Below are positions 26,709 to 34,998 of a stretch of 64,000 bases of DNA, in pieces. Source of the stretch: Francisella salimarina (lineage in GTDB: Bacteria > Pseudomonadota > Gammaproteobacteria > Francisellales > Francisellaceae). Made by a program: the position numbers and the translations under genes. The notes beneath the pieces are model-generated. The model had not been told where the DNA came from, made no database searches, and worked only from the letters and a program-made list of their open reading frames with translations. Each line of letters begins with the position of its first letter. Within the stretch, counting starts at the first letter, position 1. The DNA lies in contig NZ_VOJA01000003.1 of the NCBI RefSeq assembly GCF_007923265.1, positions 1 through 64,000 of the forward strand, written 5' to 3'.

Positions 26709-29700
26709 ATGTTTTCTCACCTTCGTATCCATACTGGATTTTCTGTTGTTGATAGTACTGTTCGTTTGGGTGATCTCTTTGCCAGAGCAAAAGATAAGAA
26801 TATCCCTGCAGTAGCACTGACGGACGTATGTAATTTATTTGCTGCAGTTAAGTTTTATAAGCAAGCTTTGTCAAATGGGATTAAGCCTATCTTTGGTGTA
26901 GAGCTAAAGATTGATACTGAGTTTGGTGTTTGTGATCTGGTTTTATTGGCAGAGAATAATCAAGGCTATCAAAATATTGTTGATTTAGTTTCAAAAGCAT
27001 ATCAAGAAGCTGAGAGGTTTGGCTCAATTCCACTAATTCCCAAAAGTTGGTTGAAAGATACTAAATTAGATAATGTTATTTGTTTAAATGGTGGTCAATA
27101 TGGCGAACTTGGACAAGCTGTATTGGCTAAAGATATTGAAAAAGCAGAGCAAGTAATAGCTGAAAATATCGCAATATTTGGTGCTGATAACTATATCGTA
27201 GAGATTCATAAGCTTGGATATGAAAATGAGGGCTTGTATAACGAGAAAGCGCTTGAACTTGCAAGTAAGCATAATCTTATAGCTGTAGCGACAAATTTGA
27301 CAGTGTTTATGGAGTCAGATGATTATGATATCCATGAAATCAGAGCTTGTATCAATGAAAAAACGACAATCCTTGATGAGTCGCGCAAATCTAAATTTAC
27401 AAGAGAGCAATATCTAAAATCAGCTGATGAAATGTATCAAACTTTCTCAGAGTTACCAGTATTGTTAGAGAGTACTTTAGCAATAGCAAAACGCTGTAAT
27501 GTAACATTTGATTTGGGTAAACCATGTTTGCCAACGGTAGATATTCCAGATGGTTTGACAGAAAGAGAGTACTTTTCAAAGCTATGCTATCAAGGTTTAG
27601 ATAAACGTTTAGCAAAAATTTTAGAAAATAGACCAGCTGATAAGCATGAGCATATTATAAAAGTTTACAAAGATAGACTACAACGCGAGATCGATATTAT
27701 CTGCGATATGGGCTTTCCTGGCTATTTCTTGATAGTTGAAGATTTCATTAGATGGTCAAAAGAGAATGATATACCAGTAGGTCCAGGGCGTGGTTCTGGT
27801 GCTGGCTCATTAGTAGCTTATTCATTGCTTATTACCGATATTGATCCTTTACCGTATGGTTTACTTTTTGAGAGATTTCTAAATCCTGAAAGGGTATCTA
27901 TGCCTGATTTTGATATTGATTTCTGTATCCAAGGTAGAGATAGAGTTATCAAATATGTAGAGCAAAAATATGGTAAGCAAAGTGTTGGGCAAATTATCAC
28001 CTACGGTACTATGGCAGCTAAAGGTGTAGTGCGAGATGTAGTGCGTGTAATGGGTCAGAGTTTTGGTTTTGGAGATAGGATTGCTAAGCTAATACCAGAA
28101 ACACCAGGTACTACATTTAAAAAAATCTTGCATGAAGGTGAACCTCTATATGATGAAATGCAGGCAGATGAAGAAGTTGCTGAGATTGTTGAAAAAGCTC
28201 AAAAATTAGAAGGTCTACCACGAAGCTTGGGTAAGCATGCTGCGGGTATTGTGATATCGCCAACGGTGATATCAGATTTTGCTCCTGTATATTGTGAAGA
28301 TAAAGGTGGAGATATAGTTACCCAATTTGATAAGGGAGATGTTGAAGATGTTGGTCTTGTTAAGTTTGATTTCTTGGGGCTGAAAAACTTAACAATTATC
28401 AAAAATGCTATTGCAAGTATCAATGCTAAAAGACCAGCTAATGAAGTGCCTCTAGATATTTCTGATATTCCTCTTGATGATGAGAAAACATTTAAACTGC
28501 TTCAAGCTGGTAAAACTATCGGTATATTTCAGCTAGAGTCACAAGGTATGCAACAGATTGTCAAAGATCTTGGCACATCAAACTTTGAGGAGATTATCGC
28601 CTTAGTAGCATTATATCGTCCTGGTCCGATGGAGAATATCCCAACATTCGTAGATCGCAAACATGGCAGAAAGCAAACTATCTACTTACATCCATTATTA
28701 GAAGAAGTGCTTAGAGAGACTTATGGTATCCCAGTTTATCAAGAGCAGGTAATGCAAATGGCGCAGAAGCTAGCTGGTTACACTCTTGGTGGAGCAGATT
28801 TATTGCGTCGTGCGATGGGTAAGAAAAAGCCAGAAGAGATGGAGCAACAGCGTAAAATCTTCAAAGAGGGTGCCGCTAAATATCATAATATCGAAGCTGG
28901 ACTTGCTGATGAGATATTTGACCAAATGGAAGCTTTTGCTGGTTATGGATTCAACAAATCTCATGCCGCGGCTTACGCGTTGATTGCTTATCAAACTGCT
29001 TGGTTAAAAGCTCATTATCCTGATGAATATATGGCTGCTCTTATGTCAGGGGATATGGGTAATACAGATCAGTTGGTTAAATTTATTTTAGATGCTAAGA
29101 ATATGGGTATAACAGTCTTAGCACCAAATGTAAATAAGAGTGTCTATGATTGTATTGCAGCTTCAAAAGGAACGATTTTATTGGGTCTAGGTGCTATCAA
29201 AGGTCTTGGTGGTGAGGCTATCAAGAGTATACTTAATGAGCGAGAAGCTTCAGGGGAGTTTAGTTCTATTTTTGACTTAACTCGTAGAGTGGACTTGCGT
29301 AAGGTTAATAAAAAAGCACTAGAAGCCTTATGTTTTGCAGGAGCTATCAAGGATATATCTAAAAATAGAGCAACAGCTTTTAACTCTATCGAAAAAGCTA
29401 TCAAAAACGCTGGTTATGTGAATGAAATGGCTGCTGCTGGGCAAAATGATTTATTCGGTTTCACAGAACAAGAGAGTGATACTGATACAGAGCTTGAAAG
29501 AGAATGTATTGTAGAGGAGTGGAATCTTAGAGAGCTTTTGATTAATGAAAAAAAAGCATTAGGAATGTATTTCTCAGGGCATATTATTGATGGTGAAAGT
29601 CATTGGCGTAATCATGTTAGCTTTAGTGATCTTGAGAAAATCCAAAAACCAAATATGGATGGTAATTCTGTAAGAATTATTGCAAGTATGATAACACCAC

Positions 29701-30188
29701 CAGCTAGACGAAAAACTAAGACTGGTAGAGTTCTGTATATTATTAATATTGATGATGAATTTGATAGAGCAGATTGTCTAGTTGGTGAAGATGTGTTTGC
29801 TGCAGTTAAGGATAATATCCAAGTTGATGATGTGGTTGTAGTAGAGGGTAAAGTTAGCTATGATAAACAACGAGAGTGCAATAAACTAAGTGTTGATAAG
29901 GTACAACCGATATCACAATATATTGATGAGAATTTTAGTAAAGTTGAGCTGAATCTTAGAAGTCAAAATGTAAACCCTACAAACCTAAAAAAAGTATTAG
30001 ATAACCTCAAGAAAAATATAGCTACTACTGATATTCAAAGAGAAAATGTCTTAGAGATAAAAGTATCTCTAGATGATGTTGACGCTAAGTTTGAATATTT
30101 TCGAAAGCCATTCTCGGTGTATGAGTTTGTTAATGATATCAGTAGGTTAATAGCTGAGGGTACTACTGTTAGTTTGAGTGGGGTTTAA
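26709..30188 (+). CDS. dnaE: DNA polymerase III alpha subunit
   Basis: DnaE is the replicative polymerase of the holoenzyme. The 1159-residue length equals the E. coli class (1160). The PHP domain opens the protein (FSHLRIHTGFSVVDSTVRL, AVALTDVCNLFAAVKFYKQA). The polymerase catalytic aspartates are in PDFDIDFC (about 400), preceded by the GPGRGSGAGSLVAY block. The tau-binding C-terminal OB and tail domains follow. All of it is in a single frame. The nearest downstream gene is the GIY-YIG nuclease, separated by a palindromic repeat that may also end the dnaE transcript. Confidence 0.97.
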   Translation: MFSHLRIHTGFSVVDSTVRLGDLFARAKDKNIPAVALTDVCNLFAAVKFYKQALSNGIKPIFGVELKIDTEFGVCDLVLLAENNQGYQNIVDLVSKAYQEAERFGSIPLIPKSWLKDTKLDNVICLNGGQYGELGQAVLAKDIEKAEQVIAENIAIFGADNYIVEIHKLGYENEGLYNEKALELASKHNLIAVATNLTVFMESDDYDIHEIRACINEKTTILDESRKSKFTREQYLKSADEMYQTFSELPVLLESTLAIAKRCNVTFDLGKPCLPTVDIPDGLTEREYFSKLCYQGLDKRLAKILENRPADKHEHIIKVYKDRLQREIDIICDMGFPGYFLIVEDFIRWSKENDIPVGPGRGSGAGSLVAYSLLITDIDPLPYGLLFERFLNPERVSMPDFDIDFCIQGRDRVIKYVEQKYGKQSVGQIITYGTMAAKGVVRDVVRVMGQSFGFGDRIAKLIPETPGTTFKKILHEGEPLYDEMQADEEVAEIVEKAQKLEGLPRSLGKHAAGIVISPTVISDFAPVYCEDKGGDIVTQFDKGDVEDVGLVKFDFLGLKNLTIIKNAIASINAKRPANEVPLDISDIPLDDEKTFKLLQAGKTIGIFQLESQGMQQIVKDLGTSNFEEIIALVALYRPGPMENIPTFVDRKHGRKQTIYLHPLLEEVLRETYGIPVYQEQVMQMAQKLAGYTLGGADLLRRAMGKKKPEEMEQQRKIFKEGAAKYHNIEAGLADEIFDQMEAFAGYGFNKSHAAAYALIAYQTAWLKAHYPDEYMAALMSGDMGNTDQLVKFILDAKNMGITVLAPNVNKSVYDCIAASKGTILLGLGAIKGLGGEAIKSILNEREASGEFSSIFDLTRRVDLRKVNKKALEALCFAGAIKDISKNRATAFNSIEKAIKNAGYVNEMAAAGQNDLFGFTEQESDTDTELERECIVEEWNLRELLINEKKALGMYFSGHIIDGESHWRNHVSFSDLEKIQKPNMDGNSVRIIASMITPPARRKTKTGRVLYIINIDDEFDRADCLVGEDVFAAVKDNIQVDDVVVVEGKVSYDKQRECNKLSVDKVQPISQYIDENFSKVELNLRSQNVNPTNLKKVLDNLKKNIATTDIQRENVLEIKVSLDDVDAKFEYFRKPFSVYEFVNDISRLIAEGTTVSLSGV

Positions 30189-30198
30189 AATATATAAA

Positions 30199-30226
30199 GT
30201 CATTCTAGGCTTGAGCATAGAATCTA
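30199..30226. repeat. Palindromic repeat, GTCAT/CTTGA family, member 1
   Basis: The core at 30202-30223 has 10-base arms, ATTCTAGGCT and AGCATAGAAT, with one mismatch around TG. It is preceded by GTC and followed by CTA. Seen with its relatives in this window, the unit reads GTCAT – stem – CTTGA – stem – ATC. It stands 18 bases upstream of the intact GIY-YIG gene, and the same flank (ATCTAAAGAAAGGTTTAGCA) recurs before the truncated copy. Confidence 0.75.
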
Positions 30227-30241
30227 AAGAAAGGTTTAGCA

Positions 30242-30526
30242 ATGGCATTTGTGTATATTCTTGCGAGTAAATGTAATGGAACACTTTATATAGGTGTAAC
30301 ATCAAATTTAATCAAAAGAGTTTACGAGCATAAGCAGGGTTATTCTGATGGTTTTACGAAAAAGTATGATGTCAAAAAGCTAGTATATTATGAGCAGTTT
30401 AACAATATAATAGACGCTATTTATCGTGAGAAAAGATTAAAAACTTGGCAAAGAAAATGGAAACTAGACTTAATAAATAAGTTTAATCCTAGGTGGTTAG
30501 ATTTGTATGCTAGTATTTTAGCATAG
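30242..30526 (+). CDS. Single-domain GIY-YIG nuclease (YhbQ/COG2827-like)
   Basis: The 94-residue protein is one GIY-YIG domain. VYILA (4-8) and LYIGVT (15-20) give the GIY/YIG pair, R25 in LIKRVYEH is the catalytic arginine position, and E63 in YREKRLKTWQRKWK supplies the metal-binding glutamate. The family is annotated as putative endonucleases, often found in many near-identical copies per genome. It has its own AAAGG ribosome-binding site. Palindromes of one family stand immediately upstream and downstream, and a 5' truncated duplicate of the gene lies 446 bases further on. The native role is unknown. Confidence 0.92.
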   Translation: MAFVYILASKCNGTLYIGVTSNLIKRVYEHKQGYSDGFTKKYDVKKLVYYEQFNNIIDAIYREKRLKTWQRKWKLDLINKFNPRWLDLYASILA

Positions 30527-30553
30527 TGGGTTTAATTTCACATTTTGGTTTTT

Positions 30554-30583
30554 GGATACTACGGTCGGAGCCGTAGTATGACG
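30554..30583. repeat. Palindromic repeat, GTCAT/CTTGA family, member 2 (reverse orientation)
   Basis: The core has perfect 9-base arms, ATACTACGG (30556-30564) and CCGTAGTAT (30571-30579), around a 6-base loop. Read on the minus strand it is GTCAT-ACTACGG-CTCCGA-CCGTAGT-ATCC. The GTCAT head and ATCC tail are therefore kept, while the stem bases differ from member 1 in a pairing-preserving way. It lies 30 bases after the GIY-YIG stop and faces the other members. Confidence 0.75.
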
Positions 30584-30619
30584 ACTAGTGGATATATATT
30601 AGGACTTAGTAAAAAAGCT

Positions 30620-30671
30620 GTCATTCTACGATACTGAATCAAGTTCAGCACAGGCTTTGATCGTAGAATCT
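30620..30671. repeat. Compound palindromic repeat, member 3, with a nested inverted member
   Basis: The outer arms ATTCTACGAT (30623-30632) and ATCGTAGAAT (30660-30669) are perfect 10-base complements, with GTC before and C after. Inside the loop lies a second hairpin, CTGAA-TCAAG-TTCAG, whose loop TCAAG is the complement of the family loop CTTGA. It therefore looks like another family member inserted in reverse. The outer loop still ends CTTTGA. The outer 3' arm runs directly into the truncated GIY-YIG copy. Confidence 0.75.
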
Positions 30672-30765
30672 AAAGAAAGGTTTAGCAATGGCATTTGTGT
30701 ATGTTCTAGCGAGTAAATGTAATGGAACGCTACATGGGCGCGTAACACTTGGGCAAATAATATAA
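30664..30765 (+). pseudogene. Truncated duplicate of the GIY-YIG nuclease gene
   Basis: From GTAGAATCTAAAGAAAGG onwards this stretch repeats the flank and 5' end of the gene at 30242. It includes the same ribosome-binding site and start codon (30688). The first fourteen codons match, with a few changes (MAFVYVLASKCNGT), after which the copy drifts (LHGRVT) and stops after 25 codons. The similarity ends about 66 bases into the gene. It cannot make a nuclease. The duplicated unit includes the palindrome arm, so palindrome and gene were copied together. Confidence 0.8.
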
Positions 30766-30785
30766 AAAATTACAGAGGTAAAAAA

Positions 30786-30842
30786 ATGCGATATGTAGTG
30801 ATACTGATAATATTGATTATTCTAGCTCTACTTTTTTTGTAG
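30786..30842 (+). CDS. 18-aa hydrophobic micropeptide
   Basis: A ribosome-binding site (AGAGGT) six bases upstream introduces MRYVVILIILIILALLFL, a single short membrane helix with one basic residue at the start. It ends 12 bases before the DUF4230-like gene, which has its own AGAGGAG site overlapping this ORF's stop. It could be a membrane micropeptide or a leader ORF coupling translation of the next gene. No relative is known to me. Confidence 0.45.
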   Translation: MRYVVILIILIILALLFL

Positions 30843-30854
30843 AGGAGTAGATAG

Positions 30855-31430
30855 ATGTCTAAATTTTTAAGGTATTTCCTCATTATTGCAATACTGATAA
30901 TTACAGCGTCACTTATTACAAGTAAGAAAGATAATGAGATAGTTCCAACAGTTGTTAGCGTTCAAAAACTCGGTGAATTATCTACATTAAGAGTCATAGT
31001 CAGTGGTAATTCTTTATATGTCTCTGATAATGGTACATTAGTAGAAAATACTGCTAAATATAGCTACAAAGCATCTGCTAATTTATCAACGAATATTGAT
31101 GAATCTGATATCAAAATTGATGCTAAAGATAAAACTATAATACTAAAAGTTAAACCACCCAAAGTAACATCCGTTACAATAGATTTTGATAAAACTAAGC
31201 AATTAAGTAGGCAAGCATATACATTTAAGGTATTGCCTAGATTAGGCGTTATAAATACTGATCCTGATAATCATCTGGCAAATATCGCATATAAAGAAGT
31301 TCAAAAGCTTACAGATAATGAAGCTTCATCAAAAGAGCATATTGAAGAGGCGAAAAATAAGTTTGTTAGTTTGATGAATAAACAGTATCAACCATTAGGT
31401 TGGAAAGTAGTAGTGGATTGGGTGGGGTAA
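30855..31430 (+). CDS. Membrane-anchored DUF4230-like protein
   Basis: The 191-residue protein has an N-terminal membrane helix (about 5-23) followed by an extracytoplasmic domain. It begins VVSVQKLGELSTLRVIVSG and includes a repeated beta pattern (KIDAKDKTIILKVKPPKVTSVTIDFD). The C-terminus is helical and ends LGWKVVVDWVG. This resembles DUF4230, a family of single-pass proteins of unknown function. The match is from memory of the family look. It follows the 18-aa micropeptide by 12 bases with a good AGAGGAG site. Confidence 0.7.
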   Translation: MSKFLRYFLIIAILIITASLITSKKDNEIVPTVVSVQKLGELSTLRVIVSGNSLYVSDNGTLVENTAKYSYKASANLSTNIDESDIKIDAKDKTIILKVKPPKVTSVTIDFDKTKQLSRQAYTFKVLPRLGVINTDPDNHLANIAYKEVQKLTDNEASSKEHIEEAKNKFVSLMNKQYQPLGWKVVVDWVG

Positions 31431-31537
31431 TATTTGAAACTCTTAAGGCAGAATTCCCTGGTTTTAAGCTAAAAATATCAACAATAGATTTACATTTAAA
31501 AAGTAATGATGCTAGTTATAAAGATTTTAGAAGTTGA
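31382..31537 (+). pseudogene. Short open frame without start codon, possible 3' gene remnant
   Basis: In the +1 frame relative to the end of the DUF4230-like gene, an open stretch of 51 codons runs to TGA. Its last part (GVIFETLKAEFPGFKLKIST, then IDLHLKSN) has protein-like composition. No ATG and no ribosome-binding site precede it. It may be the tail of a lost gene fused behind the upstream gene, or chance. The region to the convergent permease gene holds nothing else. Confidence 0.25.
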
Positions 31538-31568
31538 AAAATCTTAGCGAATAGTGATTATTCAGAAT

Positions 31569-32717
31569 CTAACTAAAAGCTTTTGAATATTGATGACTAA
31601 ATAAAGATTTATTCTTTATCTTATTAGACACTTTATAATAATTTCTAACACCTAAAATCGGTACAAATACCTCAATATAGAATGTTAATATTCCAGCTAA
31701 TGACATTGCAATTAAAAACATATTTTGAGAAAGACTCATTAAAACCAGTGGTGGAAAATAAGTGCAGATTAAGACTTTAATGTAAGCATTTTGTCCAAAG
31801 GCATCTTTTAAAGCATCGATCACACCTATTGAGATACAGCAGAAAGAGCCTATCATAGATATTAATTGAAAAGCGCTCAACATATTGCTAATAGTGTATG
31901 ACTGAGTAAAAAAGCTAATACTATTATTAAAAGCTATAAGCTGATTTTTACTATTATAAATACTCATCATTCCATGACTACCTTCTGCTGGTATTGTAAA
32001 GAATATTGCTAAAATCCATGCTATATAAATCAGCGCTATGACTGTCGTACTAAAGATAAGCAAGAAAACAAAAGATTTAAAAGAAATACGATTATCATAA
32101 AACTTTGCTAAACTTGGGATAATAAAGTGATAACCAAAAGCATTAAATAATACAAATAAGAATGAAAATGCTCCTATTGATTGAATAGGATAGCTATCAA
32201 TGCTAAGACTAATTTTGCTTGTAGAATAAAAAATTAGAAATATAGCTATGATAATAAGAGAGAGTTTAGCTACGACAAATATAACATTACTCTTGATTAT
32301 AATTCTAGAGTTATAAGTTGTAATTCCACCTAGTATAAATACTAGAATCACACCAGATAATAAGTAACTTAAATTACTATTTTGTGCAAAGTATAAGCTT
32401 ACGGATGAACTAATGCCAGATATGTAAGTTGTCAGTGTTAAATATAGTATTAATAGATAACCTCCAAAAACAGTAACCTTAGCTCCTTTAAAGTTTAAGA
32501 ATTTGGTAGATAGCGAGAAATATGTATTGTGCTTAACTGGGAGGTTATAAGATATCTTTAATATACATAATCCTGTAAATGTCATTATTAACCATACTAA
32601 ACATATTGCCAATAAGCTTCCCACAAATCCTAAGTTAACAGCAGCTATAGGTAAACCTATGATGCCACCACCTATAGTTGAACCAATAATCAAAAATACA
32701 CCTATAAACTGCTTCAT
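31569..32717 (-). CDS. Aromatic amino acid permease (HAAAP family, Mtr/TyrP/TnaB-like)
   Basis: The 382-residue protein has about eleven membrane helices. It begins GVFLIIGSTIGGGIIGLPIA, the helix-1 signature with the unwound glycine-rich substrate site of the hydroxy/aromatic amino acid permease family. The central block AFGYHFIIPSLAKFY (about 195-209) is also typical. It should import tryptophan or tyrosine by proton symport. The length is slightly below Mtr/TyrP (403-414). It is monocistronic and leftward. Substrate choice between Trp and Tyr is not readable. Confidence 0.88.
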   Translation of the reverse strand: MKQFIGVFLIIGSTIGGGIIGLPIAAVNLGFVGSLLAICLVWLIMTFTGLCILKISYNLPVKHNTYFSLSTKFLNFKGAKVTVFGGYLLILYLTLTTYISGISSSVSLYFAQNSNLSYLLSGVILVFILGGITTYNSRIIIKSNVIFVVAKLSLIIIAIFLIFYSTSKISLSIDSYPIQSIGAFSFLFVLFNAFGYHFIIPSLAKFYDNRISFKSFVFLLIFSTTVIALIYIAWILAIFFTIPAEGSHGMMSIYNSKNQLIAFNNSISFFTQSYTISNMLSAFQLISMIGSFCCISIGVIDALKDAFGQNAYIKVLICTYFPPLVLMSLSQNMFLIAMSLAGILTFYIEVFVPILGVRNYYKVSNKIKNKSLFSHQYSKAFS

Positions 32718-32998
32718 ATTTCATTATTTTGAATAATTATTCATATATAGTAGTTTAAAAACATCTCTTTTGGAATATTTTTTATCATGGAAGTGAGATT
32801 TTTATTATTTTCTTGAATAAAAATTCACAAATCAGTTAAGCTTATTAGATGCTACCTACCGTGATAATTTAGTCTTATAGACTATTGTAAATTTGTCCTA
32901 AAATGCAAAATACTCTCCAAGTGGGTTGGTTCAAAGTTATTACTTTGATTGGATTTTTGTACTATACTTATTAGCAAGATTAAAAGTAGATTTTTATA
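32718..32998. other. Divergent promoter region between permease and acyltransferase
   Basis: The 281-base gap separates two divergent genes. A -10-like TATACT about 32 bases before the acyltransferase ATG, with TTACTT 17 bases further up, is the best promoter candidate. I found no gene, no strong hairpin and no riboswitch. The remaining sequence is AT-rich. Confidence 0.35.
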
Positions 32999-34975
32999 AT
33001 GAAGTATTATAAGCATATAGATGGTCTTAGAGCACTAGCAGTGTTAGCTGTAGTGTTATTCCATTTAAATATTAGTTGGATTAAGTCAGGCTTTCTTGGA
33101 GTTGACATATTTTTTGTTATTTCAGGGTTTCTAATAACTAGTATTATTATTCGTGATTTAGAAAATAAGACTTTTTCTATCAAGAACTTTTATCTAAGAA
33201 GAATGAGGCGTATTTTGCCTGCATTAATTGTGGTCCTTATATTTTCGACAATTTTTGCATGGTTAATTTTATTACCTCAAGATTTAAGAGATTATTCTAA
33301 GTCGTTAGTTAGTGCTTTGGGATCATTTTCAAATTTATATTTCTTTAGTTCACTAAGTTTTGGCTACTTTAGTACCGACTCAGAATTGATGCCTCTATTG
33401 CATACTTGGTCACTAGGGATTGAAGAGCAGTTTTATATTTTTTGGCCATTGTTTTTGATAGCCGCTTTTAATATTCCTGTTAAGCTAAAAAACCAAGTTG
33501 AGGTGTCTATACATCATAAACTATTGTATGGTTGTATAATTTTGACCATTTTGTCATTGGTTTCTTTGATATTTTTAAATGGCTCAGAGTATTACTACTT
33601 TCCGGTTACAAGAGCCTTTGAGTTATTGTTTGGCTGCTTTTTGGCGATATATTCAGTTAACAAAGAAATCACTATAAGCAAGTTGACAGCAAATGTCCTA
33701 GGATTAATATCTGTTGTATTGATGCTAGTACCTATACTCTTTGTAAAAGTATTTTATCCAGGTTTGGGTATGATAGAGGCTTGTCTTGGTGCTGCTTTAT
33801 TTATATATGTGGGCTTAAATAATAATGTCTCTTTCATACACAGAGTTTTCTCACTTAAACCATTGATTGCGATTGGTTTAATATCATACTCATTATATTT
33901 ATGGCATTGGCCGATAATTGCTTATGTTAATTATCTGAGTATTGATAGTACTTACCTTATCAAGGCTATTATTCTTATCGTTAGTTTTTGCTTAGCTACA
34001 CTAACTTATTTCTTAGTAGAGAAACCTTTTAGATATAAGTTTAAGATGCCATTTTCTAAAACATTAATTGTATTATGGATAATCCCAGTATTACTAGCAT
34101 CTTCATTTGCCTTATGTACTAAATATATCAAAAACTTTGCTGTTAATATTCCACCGCCGATTGTAGATCTTCGTAAATTAAATGGTATTTATGGTTTTGA
34201 GAGAGTTGATGAGAATAAATGTTTTTTACAAAACTCATCTCCAGAGTTTACATCAAAAATGCTGCCTCCGGAAAGTAAATGTTTAATAGGTGATGCTTCA
34301 CAAGATAAAGATACAAATATACTATTTATTGGTGATTCTCATGCTCGTGCAGAGTTTCCAATGTTGGGGGTATGGTTATCAAATATTCATAAAAGTGCTT
34401 ATTTAGTATCTCAAAGAAGTACTCCTTTTATAGAAAATCTTCCTAATACAGAATTAGGAGTATCAATGATTGATAGAAACAATGCGTTGAAAGACTTAAT
34501 AAGAAAGCAGTCTTTTAAATATGTTGTTTTGGGTGGTGATTGGTCTGAGAAAAGTAATCAACCTTACATCTCAGGCATTGAAGAATCTATAAAATTGATA
34601 ATAAAAAATCATGCCGTTCCAGTAGTAATACTGGATACACCAAAACTACCAAAAGGTTTTAATAACTATTGTATTGTTTCAACAGCTAAGTTTATTTTAT
34701 TGTTTGATCCTCATCATTGTGAATTACCTTTGGAGTATGTGCAAAAGCAACAAGAAAAGTTTATTAAACTGATTTATAAGCTTAAAGCCAAGTATCCTGA
34801 AATGGTGTTGATAAATCCTAAAAAGGTCTTATGTAATGATAGTTATTGTAAGACCTCTCTAAATGGTATACCTGTATATTTAGATGGTCACCACCTAAAT
34901 TACTTAGGTTCTCAAGAGATAGCTAAAGAGTATCTTAAAAAGTATGGTAATCCTTTAGCGCCTATAATTAAGTAA
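32999..34975 (+). CDS. OafA/YrhL-type membrane acyltransferase with C-terminal SGNH domain
   Basis: The 658-residue protein is a fusion. The N-terminal acyltransferase-3 domain (about 1-370) has ten or so helices, the catalytic-region motif IDGLRALAVLAVVLFHL with its histidine, and the RRMRRILPAL block. The C-terminal soluble SGNH-like domain (about 400-655) has FIGDSHARAEF (nucleophile serine) and the DGHHLNYLGSQ catalytic Asp/His block. Such proteins add acetyl or other acyl groups to O-antigen, LPS or peptidoglycan sugars on the periplasmic side. The target here could be LPS or capsule. It stands before def with a 23-base gap. Confidence 0.93.
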   Translation: MKYYKHIDGLRALAVLAVVLFHLNISWIKSGFLGVDIFFVISGFLITSIIIRDLENKTFSIKNFYLRRMRRILPALIVVLIFSTIFAWLILLPQDLRDYSKSLVSALGSFSNLYFFSSLSFGYFSTDSELMPLLHTWSLGIEEQFYIFWPLFLIAAFNIPVKLKNQVEVSIHHKLLYGCIILTILSLVSLIFLNGSEYYYFPVTRAFELLFGCFLAIYSVNKEITISKLTANVLGLISVVLMLVPILFVKVFYPGLGMIEACLGAALFIYVGLNNNVSFIHRVFSLKPLIAIGLISYSLYLWHWPIIAYVNYLSIDSTYLIKAIILIVSFCLATLTYFLVEKPFRYKFKMPFSKTLIVLWIIPVLLASSFALCTKYIKNFAVNIPPPIVDLRKLNGIYGFERVDENKCFLQNSSPEFTSKMLPPESKCLIGDASQDKDTNILFIGDSHARAEFPMLGVWLSNIHKSAYLVSQRSTPFIENLPNTELGVSMIDRNNALKDLIRKQSFKYVVLGGDWSEKSNQPYISGIEESIKLIIKNHAVPVVILDTPKLPKGFNNYCIVSTAKFILLFDPHHCELPLEYVQKQQEKFIKLIYKLKAKYPEMVLINPKKVLCNDSYCKTSLNGIPVYLDGHHLNYLGSQEIAKEYLKKYGNPLAPIIK

Positions 34976-34998
34976 AGTTAGGAAATGTAGTTTTTAGT

